A program made the translations under genes and the position numbers. A DNA stretch of 64,000 bases from positions 15,575,701-15,639,700 of the forward strand of contig NC_092662.1 in the NCBI RefSeq assembly GCF_032118995.1. Direction: 5' to 3'. Shown one piece after another: positions 8,827 to 20,090 of the stretch. Each line of letters begins with the position of its first letter. Positions within the stretch are counted from its first letter, which is position 1. Under the pieces are notes generated by a model that was given only the letters and a program-made list of their open reading frames with translations, was not told the origin of the DNA and searched no databases. The DNA is from Asterias amurensis. Its lineage: Eukaryota; Echinodermata; Asteroidea; Forcipulatida; Asteriidae.

Positions 8827-9942
8827 TGAAGTTGGTGCTCATAATGTAGAAATGTAAAAAGAAAAATAGGTAGTTTGGGTTTATTAAGAAAAGTTGTCAT
8901 GAACATTGGTCAAACAGCCAAGTTGAAAATAAAAACACAACCCTGGGGGTTCATTTTGAAATAATTGTTCATGATGTAAATTTGAAACAGCGCCATCTGT
9001 CAGAATTCCTGATACATGAGTAAGTTCTCTATACATACATCTCAGGTAGCTGCTTGGCAATGCCGACACAAGTCTATGATTTAAATAATCTTTATGGAAC
9101 GAACAATTATTGTTAACATATATATACACGGAGAGATAACGGAGGGGGTAAGGGTAATATGAAAGACTCTTTCAATTATGTGTTAGGTGGGGTACGTTTT
9201 GACTCGATTGATTGAGGGTACAAAAAAATGTTTTTAAAAAACCCAGATTTTTGAATTGGATTTTGATACTTCATCTCTATTAATAAGATTCTATATCATT
9301 GATCGCAATACTCTTTAACGATGGTGGTACATTCATAAATGAAAAATCGGCTATAATTTTATTTTAGGTCAAGGGGCGTTTTGGCCGGTGCTATTTAATG
9401 TATCAAACAAAAACAATTATGCATTTTCGACCTCACATTAAAGGGAGGCAGGGGGCAAATTATGGGGCGGGGCCTCCGCCCCCTGCCCGCCTCTGATTTC
9501 ATCACTGATTAAGTCTACGTATTTAATTCTCCTGGTCGAGTTGTTTTACACTCCGTACGCTACCCCTGTCAATATTGATGGGTACGAAAGATAACTGTTT
9601 CAAGATTAACTGATAACAGACCCAGAATGAACTCAACCTCTGCAGTGCACACTTATGTAGAAAAGTATATTTAGCACTAGATTGCCACAGGGCTGTTACC
9701 ACAGTGCAATAACACTGGAACTAGAAATATTAAAAAATAACTTCACCCCCAGTTATTTAGAAATGCCGTCGCCTTCAACATAAAATTTTAGGATACAAAA
9801 ATAAATGCGCCCCAGGGTGGAAGTGTGAAAGTTAACTCGCCCGCGCCGTCTCAAGATTTTAAACAGAGATTAACTTACCTGGCTCTGCCGATTTAAATAT
9901 CAAGATTATAATCCGATATTCGAAGGAACTGGGTCCCGGGTT
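8827..9942. other. No gene seen
   Basis: AT-rich sequence without recognised repeat or exon. The short open frames here have no splice context or family resemblance. Confidence 0.5.
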
Positions 9943-10304
9943 TTAAAGGCACCAGTCACTATTGTAAATTACTCTAAATAATTATAGCATAAAAACTTAC
10001 TTGCCATGAGCAATGGAGAGCTGTTGATAATATAAAACATTGTGAACAATGGCTCTCTCTGAAGTAACATATAGTTTTTGAGAAAGGAGTCACTAAAATA
10101 TTTGAATTTAGCTGAGGTCTCGAATTCAAGGCATCTGCTGAAAGAACTTATGCGTCAAGGGTGTTTTTCTTCCATTATTCTCTCGCAACTTCGACGAACA
10201 ATAAGTCAAATTTTTCACAGGTTTGTTATTTTATGCATATGTTGAGATACACCAAGTGAGAAGACTGGTCTTTGACAATAACCAAAGGTGTCCAGTGCCT
10301 TTAA
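9943..10304 (+). mobile_element. TTAA MITE B3 (CACTGG subfamily)
   Basis: Begins TTAAAGGCACCAGTCAC and ends GTGTCCAGTGCCTTTAA. Diverged, but collinear with the full-length copies. Confidence 0.82.
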
Positions 10305-10321
10305 CAGAAACAGATCGCAGG

Positions 10322-10433
10322 CCAAAATTACAGTATGTTTTTTAATTGATGCGATTGGATACCCATCAATTATTTGCTTAGCAAAGAAATTTGTTAAGCA
10401 ATATTTTCTGCTAGCTTAACAGCTTTATGAAGT
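10322..10433. mobile_element. Foldback element F2, interrupted by SINE
   Basis: Contains TTATTTGCTTAGCAAAGAAA and CTTAACAGCTTTATGAA. Its expected end ATGAAATTGGGCCC resumes at 10848 after the SINE. Confidence 0.6.
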
Positions 10434-10848
10434 GTCGTGGCCGAGCGGTTATAAGAGCACCGAATTTAAACTCTGGTGTTTCTGATCAGCAGAGTGTGGG
10501 TTCGAATCCCCAGCCGTGACACTTGTGTCCTTAAGCAAGACACTTAAGCATTGCTTCGTCCTTTGGATGGGACGTAAAGCCGTTGGCTCCATGTGTTGTG
10601 TAACGCATGTAAATAAACCCAGAGCACTTTTTGAAAAGAGAAGGGGTTCGCCCCGGTGTTCCTGGCTGTGGCTACTGTATGCGCCGTAGCACCTTGTAAA
10701 CCCCTATAAGGTGCTAAATAATAGGGTCTTAGAATTCATCACTGTAATAACCTATCTTTCTGAAAGTTTATATATACTCAGCGCCATGAGTAACTTGTTT
10801 GGTAGATACGTGCGCTATATAAGACTTCGATATTATTATTATTATCAT
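10434..10848 (+). mobile_element. tRNA-derived SINE with (ATT)n tail
   Basis: The tRNA-like head at 10434-10520 has an A box TGGCCGAGCGG (10438-10448) and a B box GGTTCGAATCC (10499-10509). Downstream is a body with GGATGGGACGTAAAGCCGTT and TATAAGGTGCTAAATAATAG, ending in TATTATTATTATTATC. ATGAA flanks both ends as a probable target duplication. Not a functional tRNA gene: the head is fused to the SINE body and its stems are imperfect. Confidence 0.85.
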
Positions 10849-11013
10849 GAAATTGGGCCCAGGCATTTCCTCCCTCCGTGTTTCACCCTCAACTCCTTTA
10901 ATGAATCGCGAACAGCACGCGTGCCATGCTCATTGAATCACATACGGTTGTTAGGAGCGTGTGGACACGCTGGGCAGGGAAGTTTTTTTTGTACGGCCAT
11001 CACAAATTGAGCC

Positions 11014-11390
11014 GTAAAGGCACTGGACACCTTTGGTAATTGTCAAAAACCAGTATTCTCACTTGGTGTATATCCTAACATTTGCACAAAATAACAAACC
11101 TGTGAAAACTAGGACTCGATTGTTCTTCGACGTTGCTAAAAAAAATATGAAAGAAACACCCTTGTCGCACAATGATTTCAGATGCCTAATATAAAAGATT
11201 TCAGGCCTGACAGTCTTTTAGTATTTGAGTGAGAAATTACCTCTTTCTCAAAATCTACGTTACTTCAGAGGGAGCTGTTTCTCACAATGTTTTATACTAT
11301 CAACATCTCTCCATTGCTCGTTACCAATTAAGTGTGTAGGTATACTAACAATTATTTTGAGTTAATACCAATAGTGTCCAGTACCTTTAA
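11014..11390 (-). mobile_element. TTAA MITE B4 (CACTGG subfamily)
   Basis: GTAAAGGCACTGGACACC to GTGTCCAGTACCTTTAA; the left TTAA is mutated to CGTAA. Confidence 0.82.
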
Positions 11391-11745
11391 CTTGAACCAT
11401 TATTCAAAGCAATAAACCTGGCTGCCAATGCCTTGCCGCACCATGCTATTTCTGAAAACACTCAAATCGATGGGAGGTGAAGAAAAGATCGAAAGTCGTT
11501 AACTCTTTACTGACAAATTGATCAGGCGAATTTGTTAATATGTGGGACATGGTAGGGGGAATTTTGAACCGCTTGTTGTGTTTTGAACCCAATAGTCTGA
11601 AGGAACAAACGGAGTCTAAATATAGAGTGTGTTCTGTTTGGAAACCAAAGGGAGTTCATGAAACTTAAAAGTGAGTTAGGTAAAGGATTGTATGCAATGC
11701 ATCTTTACTAAATAATACCATTACATGATAAATCTGCTGGCTGTG
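11391..11745. other. No gene seen
   Basis: AT-rich spacer between MITE B4 and the (TTTG)n run. No element recognised. Confidence 0.45.
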
Positions 11746-11750
11746 CGCTG

Positions 11751-11803
11751 TTTCTTGTTTGTTTGTTTGTTTGTTTGTTTGTTTGTTTGTTTGTTTGTTT
11801 GTT
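11751..11803. repeat. (TTTG)n microsatellite
   Basis: About 12 uninterrupted TTTG units. It produces a polar Lys/Gln/Thr/Asn open frame on the minus strand that is not a gene. Confidence 0.95.
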
Positions 11804-11999
11804 TTTTCTTCGTTTTTTTCTTTTTGTTCAAATATCACAATATGGTATCTTAGTATACATACATCTTCTTGAAGAAGACAACACATAATATGAAACAGGG
11901 GAGTATAATGAGCCATTTGAAATTATATGGCTACTTTTTAAAAACTGGATGGAGCTGTACAGAGGTGAATGGAGACGATCAACTATCCACAATCCACTA

Positions 12000-12545
12000 A
12001 TTATCAAAGCATCTTTGATGATCCACACTGAACCATCTCACCCTCATGATCCTCAGAGCTAATAGAATAAATTGTGATGATGAATTACTATCCATGATCC
12101 ACTACACCAGATTAAATTATCGGCTAAGTAAAGCATCTTTGTCTATATCCACACTGAACCATCTCACCCCCATGACCCACCTTGAAGGAGGCTGATGATA
12201 AAGACGAACTATCATTACACCACCGGATTATTGATAACCCTCTCACCATCATGACCCACAGTAGTTATCAAGGAGACCGTCTAATCCACTACCACAACAG
12301 CTTAACAAGGCATCTTCTCTATCCACACTAAACCCTCTCACCATCATGACCCACAGTAGCTATCAAGGAGACCGTCTAATCCACTACCACAACAGCTGAA
12401 CAAGGCATCTTCTCTATCCACACTAAACCCTCTCACCATCATGACACACAGTAGCTATCAAGGAGACCGTCTAATCCACTACCACATCAGCTGAACAAGG
12501 CATCTTCTCTATCCACACTGAACCATCTCACCCCCGTGACCCACC
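12000..12545. repeat. 95-bp tandem repeat array
   Basis: AAGGAGACCGTCTAATCCAC recurs at 12270, 12365 and 12460, exactly 95 bases apart. Each copy contains CACACTAAACCCTCTCACC and ATCATGACCCACAGTAG-like sequence. Diverged flanking units extend back to about 12000. Confidence 0.9.
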
Positions 12546-12828
12546 GTATGGAGGAGATAGCTGACGATGAGCTTATTAAAATTATTTCGGCTCTGTACAT
12601 TTCATTCTGCTTAACAGCTCTACGAAATTAAACCCAGGTTTTACCTTTTGGGTATCTCGATTAATAACGAAGCCCATAGCTATGGTTAACTCACTGCTGG
12701 GTGAATATAGGTCAAATATAAAATACACCAGGCTCTAGTGGCAAAGGTCTGTAGGGCTCTCTCAGAAGGTTAAACTTCTCTCGATAACATAGTGGCGTGA
12801 CGTCGGTATGTGAAGCATCTACGACCAG

Positions 12829-12831
<3 letters not shown>

Positions 12832-12877
<46 letters not shown>
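12832..12877. repeat. (GAT)n microsatellite
   Basis: About 15 perfect ATG/GAT units. Confidence 0.95.
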
Positions 12878-12878
<1 letters not shown>

Positions 12879-12879
12879 C

Positions 12880-15370
12880 CTAGGCCGGGCTCTCTGTGTG
12901 CTTAAGTCGGTATCTCCGCACTGCCTCATGCGTACAAACTGTCACACCACAAAGTGTACGAGTAGAGAGAAGTTTGTAATATACTGATGTGTGAGGATTT
13001 GCCCATTAATATACCGTGGTTGTGCAGTGTGTGTGCTGTGTTGATCAGCGCGTCACATCATCATGCTGAGGACTCGAGAGTAGGAGGAGGCAAGCCCCCG
13101 TAGTAAATTGAGAATTCTCCGGGTTTGTTTGTGTCGCCTTTCAATAAACATGAATGTTTAATACAACCAGCGTGAATTACGACTGTTTTTCCTGACTCTC
13201 TCTCTCTCTCTCTCTCTCTCTGCTGGACTCGGTGTAATGTGGAGACTGCATCACAACTGGGGTAGCATCATTACATCTTCCCCGGTGTAGGGTGACAACG
13301 CGTGGCACCAGCAACAATTCCGTCTGGTTATGAAGAAACTTTGGAATGCATCTATATATTCTGCTTCGAGTATCGACCATTTTTATCAATGAAAAACCAA
13401 TTCTGCAGCTAAAGACCAGCTAGTGATGACAGATTTATCTAAGGAATTCGGTCAACCGGCAGTAAATAAAGATGTTGTGTGTTATACTGGAGTTACCGCA
13501 TGGTGGATCTGAAGGATGCAGGGATAGGATCAGATTATTTGATACGATAGATGCCTTACGCATAATGTCGATGGTTCGGTTTAACTCCAAGGTTTTAAAT
13601 CCAATTTTCAGCTCAAGAGATTAAAGCAGGATTTAAGGGAGTGCAGACGGACCCATAACATCATGACCTGGAAAATTGGAGTTTGGTCGTCCTTTTAGCA
13701 GTCGAAGAAACCCAGGTTACCTACAGCGTTGGAAGTTAACAACAGAACCTACTTTTATTCAACTCAGGTAGTATATAGACCTCAGGAAAGAAAAAAACTT
13801 GAGCACAGTGAACTATTCCCCCAGGAGTGCAAGGTCTAAAACGTACGTCGACATCAGTGCTCCAAACCGAATAGGTTTACAAGGTGAAGTTTATAGGCTA
13901 CGTTGAGAGGGGCATCTCAAGGGTTAATGGATGCAGCTAGTACGATAATAAATATACGTGAACTCGCAATTGAAGATTACTTTCATAATTTGTGTATGCA
14001 AGTTTTTGCAACACAGTTGTCTACGATTATACAAGAAAGAAAAAAAAACACCGGAAAAATAATTTGTTTTTGGATGACATGGACTTGACCCCGTGTGAGT
14101 TGACTCGAGTTTCCACGCTGTACTACATGTCGTTGGTGTGTGCTGCATGTGTAGAGTTCATCTGTGTGAAACGAGTGGTGTATTGGTATACTCATGGTAT
14201 CCTGTGGTAGAATAAAATAAATAATGTATTGTGGTCGCTGCGTTGGAACTGTAACCTCGAGTTTTGAAGGACGTTGAACTGTGTTATGTAAGAAGTGAAT
14301 TTGTTCTGTGGCTAATTAATTCACAATATTGCATTCTGGCAGCAAGTGATGTTTGCACTGTATACACACACAGTGTCGGTTGAATTACCACAAGTGAAAT
14401 TTATCGTGGACGCCAGTTGACTGTTTATTGTGTACGCATTTACACCGTGCATGCTTTCGCGTACAAGAGGTTCCTATAGCTACCGAGAAGTACAAAATAC
14501 ATGGACAGACTGCAAACTGAAACCATTAAAACCGAATCTACTCAACTGTATATGTAACGAGTGTTTTTCCTTCTGTGAGATTATTATACTGTGATAGTGT
14601 GGGTTATGCACTGTTGGGTAGTTTCATGGTTCATGTATTTACTCCGTGAATAAATAACACAACTGCTGAGTAAACAAGCAACGAGCAAGTTAGTGCTGGT
14701 AATTGTATTAGTACACGGGTAGTCCGTGGTTGTGTTTTGATCCTGGGGGTTGATATTGATAAAGTAGCAACCGGAATACACGGACTCTTAAGGCAAAGCT
14801 GGACAACACCACTGAACAACTAGAGTTTCGAGTAATAGCCAAACAGATTTAGCACAAAGTAGAGTTATACTGGACCTACCCAAGGCTACCAATGTCGCCA
14901 GCTACCAGCAGTATTCCTGGGTAACACCCATGGGTCCATTGTTGCCAACATACGGGCTTCCATTGTTCCGTGACCAGCCGACCGTTCGGTCTGTGTTTTG
15001 TTCGGTGCTCGGGGCTAAAGACCCATGTTATACTCGCCCATAAAAAGATGGAGGACTACTGCTCTAAATGGTATGTACATTTTTGGTTAGAATTTGGTAT
15101 ATTGTTGGAGTGGAACACGGGGGTGGTTTAGCAAAGACAGTGCTATAAAGTACCTCCCGTTTACTGGGTAGTTAGTTGATGCATAGAGCAAGGACCGTTT
15201 GTTGATGGGACGTTGTATGTGTTGAACCCTTCCTCTAGGTTGTGAACCATTACTTCCTCGTTGAACCATGGTTGAACTGACGAGAATATAACTTGTGCAT
15301 AAAGTTGAACACTGATAATCATTCTTTGTTGTTGTTTTTACTCCACTAGATTCAGGACTGTATTCTAACA
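12880..15370 (+). other. Unassigned region upstream of FAM78 exon; possible untranslated exons
   Basis: No recognised coding exon. (TC)n at 13195-13222. A donor-like AAATG|GTATGT at 15071 and an acceptor-like CTCCACTAG ending at 15350 could frame a small intron in a 5' UTR. This is speculative. Confidence 0.3.
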
Positions 15371-15531
15371 CTACCAGCGTAAGTCAAATGACTGTATCGT
15401 CATCTCTTGGCAACCATCACAGTTGTTTTTAAAAGAGAGTTTCCTGTCAGTTCATTCTCAGGGAAAAGGAAAAACATGGCCTCCCAACATGGTCTGGTAG
15501 CCGATGATATAGACCGGATGCAGCAAGTTAG

Positions 15532-16641
15532 TGTGACTCCAATCAGATCTTCTATTCCAGTCATGAGGCTATGGAGGGGTCCGGGACCCTGCTTGATGCT
15601 GGCTTCCTCTATGGGCCATTATCTCCAGATCCACTCGTTTCCCCATTAATGCCGGTGGAAATGACATCAGAGGAAAATCCAGATTGTGGCCCCGCCGTCA
15701 GTTGTTGTAGTAGCTGTGCTCGTTTTGTCCACCGTCATAAGCTGCTGGACCCCGGCCCGGATCTGAGCAGCTCCTCACTCCACGCCAGACTTGGTTGTTG
15801 GGACGACAGAGTGAGAGTTGAACTCCTAGGACCTGTTGTTGAGTCGAAAAGTTTTGCTTACCACGACCGAGCGTGTCCCCTGGATCCAAGCAGACCGGGG
15901 CTTAGTCAGTCCCTACGGGGGATTCATCACCACTTCCCCCATCAAGAACTTCTCAACAAGTCTACAGAAAGCTATAGTTTCTACCCAGCTTCAACATTGA
16001 ATCAGCTGCTGCCTAGTCTGCTTATCTGTCTGCTGTTGTTTTTGTACTTTGTGAACAAAGTGAATTGCTACCAAACTCATTTGGATTTTATACCCGGTCT
16101 TTTGATACGACTTTTGTTGCTGTGTATACTACCACCGACAACACTTGTTGAAATATTGAAACTATCTTGGAACCATGTATTATTAACATCTTCAAAATCT
16201 GTTCAGAACTCAAAAAAGTTTTCAACTGGAGTTGAACAAACTAAAGTTAACATATCAACGTCGGTGTTCAGTGAGCTTACTTTTTCTCCAACACTCGCGT
16301 TGTTAACAAAGTTTATAAACTTGTGTAAACTTGGTTATTCGAGTGAGCAAATCGGTGCTGAGGTTAAAACACGAGTATTTTATCCCGCTCCGCTCCAGAT
16401 TAATGCAAATAAAGTTCCACAAACTTATATAAAGTTGTCGGATTCAAAACCCTCGCAGAGTGGTACGACACTCGACTCGTACGTGTGTGGAACTAAAATT
16501 AGTCTTCGGATACTCAAGCGCCCAGAAGAAGAAGCTGGCGCTTTTCGCGAAGCGATTGTGAGATTTCTGACTTACATCTTTCCTTTCGTCGCCAACCTAG
16601 GACGAGCTAGTTATACCCCACGACTCTTCCAGCACTTGCCG
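15532..16641 (+). other. Long in-frame open extension upstream of FAM78 start
   Basis: The frame of the FAM78 exon is open backwards from MGC (16642) to a TAG at 15529-15531: 370 codons, with the first ATG at 15571. The peptide has two leucine-rich segments (LLPSLLICLLLFLYF and LLIRLLLLCILPP) and no family I recognise. It may be an echinoderm N-terminal extension, an intron or 5' UTR open by chance, or an older coding relic. Confidence 0.35.
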
Positions 16642-16904
16642 ATGGGGTGCATACTGCCAAAACACCAGAAGAACCTCGGTCTTGAAGGTGACATCAAAGT
16701 GTACGATCTCCATGCGATCATCGACCCGCATCCGACCACGCTCATCGAGAACTCCCCGACCGTGCTGAAGTACCAGACGCCGCACTTCCGCGCCTCGGCC
16801 CGGGTTCGATTCCCGCCCGTGAGCGGCAATGACACGTGGCAGATCGGATGGGTACAAGGTTGTAATAATATGGACTTCACCATCTCCTACGGCAATCTGG
16901 GAAC
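16642..16904 (+). CDS. FAM78: FAM78 exon with conserved start MGC
   Basis: 87 codons plus two bases, from MGCILPKHQKNLGLEGD to NNMDFTISYGNLG. A usable acceptor (CCAACCTAG, ends 16600) lies 42 bases upstream of the ATG, so the exon may begin at 16601. Confidence 0.93.
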
Positions 16905-19900
16905 GTAAGTTTCACTTTTATATTTATATTTTTGTGACAAAAATTAACTTTTATTTTTTCAGTGGACTGGAAGGCTCCTAAGCTCTTTTCAGATATGGCG
17001 GACACAATACTAGAATACCAGGTTAGGGTAAATCTGTTCGTATACACCCAAACCAAAAAGTGCACTCCTATGTGTCCGCCATATCTCAAAAAGGCTGATG
17101 GAAACACGCATTCCATCAACTTCAAGATAAAGTACGTCTCGTCTGGCGCTACCTGGAACTTCCCCACATAAGAACAATTAAATACAGTGCACAGCTAACA
17201 ATGTATACCTCCATCAAGTATATGCTTGTATTTAAAAACTTTAAATACAGAATTGAAACAAGGGTGAAAACTAACACAACCGAAAGGTGTAAAAGAAGAA
17301 AACTTCTGCCCACAAATTGCACTGCTCTGCAGTGCTACCTCACAAGGGGTCGGTTTCTCAAAGAGTTAGGACTAGTCCTTACTAGAGACTAGTCCTAGGA
17401 GATATTAAACATTGAGACTAGTCCTACGTTATAAGACTAGTCTTAACTCCTAGTGAAATCCGCCCTACAACATTATTATTTAATGAACTGCCTGTGCATA
17501 CATGAACATATCACGTTGTGTATGGTTTGATTAGCCTGGAAAATAATATACCACTCGGATTGAATCGACAAGTTTCTCCATAAGCCTATGAACAACAACA
17601 TCAAAACAACAACAACAACAGCATTGCCACTAAAACAGCCACAACAACCAACTACATGTATAACATAGAACTTCCCCTACACTCTTATCACGCAAAAGTT
17701 CAAAGTTCAAGCCCTATGTATTGTTGGTATCTCATTCTAAATGTGAAGTTCATATTATCATAATCAATTTAAATTCATCATTTCCTCTTTCCTTACACTA
17801 TTTTAGAACCACCGCCTCAAAACAATTAATCATTATGCCAGATTGATCTATAGTCATCATAGTAAGCGTACGGACTTAAAGGCAGTGGAAACTACTGGTA
17901 ATTACTCAAATAATTGTGTTAGGATAAAACCTTACTTGGTAACGAGTAATGGGGAGAGGATGATAGTATAAAACATTGTGAGAAACGGCTCCCTCTGATG
18001 TAACGTAGTTTTCGAGAAAGAAGTAATTTCTCACCGAATATTTGAATTCGAGCATTTGAAAGCACACAACTTGTGCGACAAGGGTGTCTTTTCTCCCATT
18101 ATTCTGTCGCAACTTCGACGACTAGTTTAGTAAAATTTTCACAGGTTTGTTATTTTTTGCATATGTTGAGATACCCCCAAGTGAGAAGACTGGTCTTTGA
18201 AAATAACCAAAAGGTGCCCAGTGCCAGTAAGTCGATATTTGGTGGCAATATTTCATATAAAGCACGTGAGATCAACGCACCAGCATATTTTATGTAAAAC
18301 GGCAATGGAAAAATGATTGTGTCTGTACCAACTGGGGTAATATAAACTCGCTGTTAAATAAACATAAAATGACTCATTTTCCTTATTCATTAATCAGCGA
18401 ATGAGAAATGCTCACGAGTGCAGTCAACTGTAATATAAACATATTAATTTTGTTTGTGCTTTCACACACTGAATTACAACAGGTGTGACAGCTAATTATG
18501 GTGAGAACAAAGGAGCACGTTGCCTTGGATCGGTCGAGTTGGTCACTGAAAAGCGTTTGTAACCGTTTGTTATAAAATGCATATAGGTAGAAAGATATTG
18601 TAAAAGTAGAATACAATGATCCACACAAACATGCCTCGAAAACGCTGTCCTTTATGGTTATTCAAAATGGCGGCGCCCATGACTTAACTTCATAGTTGAG
18701 TGAGTCCTTGTAAAACTGTAACTCACTGATATTCTCATATACAGACCGTTATAAGAAACTAAACGAATCGTGTTTCTAGATGCATATTATAATGATCACT
18801 AAAGTGGAAAATGTGTGACAAAGAACTTTTTAAGACTTTGCCAAACGCAGTTCGTTGGGGTTTTTAAAAATGGCGGCGCCCATGACAAAACTTCATGGTT
18901 GAGTAAGTCCTTGTTTCATTTATTTTTTAGAAATTTCAATTGAAAGATTTTCCTATCTACTGCTGTGAGAAACATCATCACTGGTGTGGAAAATGTGTGC
19001 ACATGATAAAGGGTTTGTCACCACATTGCCAAACGCAGTTCGGTGGTTAAATCAAAATGGCGGCGCCCATGACACAACTACATGGTTGAGTGAGTCCTTT
19101 TGTACAATTTCTAAAAGATATTCTCATATTATACAGACCGTTATGACAAACTTAATGAACCATGGTGTGTGATGTATCTTAATGGTAATATCATGATCAC
19201 TGAAGTGGAGTTCGTCATGACTTTGCCAATCTAAGTTCGTTTGGGTTATTCAAAATGGCGGCGCCCATGACAAAACTTCATGGTTGAGCGAGTACTTCTT
19301 TTCAGAAACTGTAACTCGAAGATATTCTCAAATTATACAGACCGTTATGGGAAACTTAATGAACCACGGTGTGTGGTGTTTCTTAATGGTGTAATCATGA
19401 TCACTGAGGTGGAAAATGTATGACAAAGAGTTTGTCATGACTTTGACAAAAGCAGTTCGGGTTATTCAAAATGGCTGCGCCCATGACCAAACTTCATGGT
19501 TGAGTGAGTGCTTGTTTCAGAAACTGTTACTCGATGACATTTTCTAATCAGACCGATTAGAGAAACAAAACGGACCACAACGTGTGATGTGTTTCTTAAT
19601 TTAAAGATGAATTTATCTATGTCCTGCTTATGTACAAGGTTACTTATGTACAAAATATATTTTTTTAAAAGCTACGTAAAAAAAAATGTTACTTCGGGTT
19701 GCGTAAGACTTCAGCAAACCTTCAATTAAAACGTCAAGTCATGGTGTTGTATCTGGAAGGTTTTTGCTCAGTGACGGATTATTTATGTTAAGATCACACT
19801 CACTTTGATTGAACAGACATTGCAATACAGTCACCCAAACCATTGCTCCATGCCCAAACCAACAAGTTCACGTTCGATACAAGAACTTTCATGTCAACCT

Positions 19901-20043
19901 TGTCCACAGTCGTCGATAATACTACTTTAATCTGCTCAACCCCCATCCCAGTCCATGACATGCTTTACGAGTCACATTACCGAGTGACAAGAAATATGAT
20001 CTATTTACCAGACGGGTCTATGGGGGTAAATTGTGCATCACGC

Positions 20044-20090
<47 letters not shown>

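Noticed and set aside
10434..10520. tRNA gene
   Set aside because: Good A and B boxes, but the sequence continues into a SINE body with an (ATT)n tail and the stems are imperfect. Annotated as SINE.
11665..11916. Minus-strand frame rich in Lys, Gln, Thr and Asn
   Set aside because: Produced by the (TTTG)n microsatellite.
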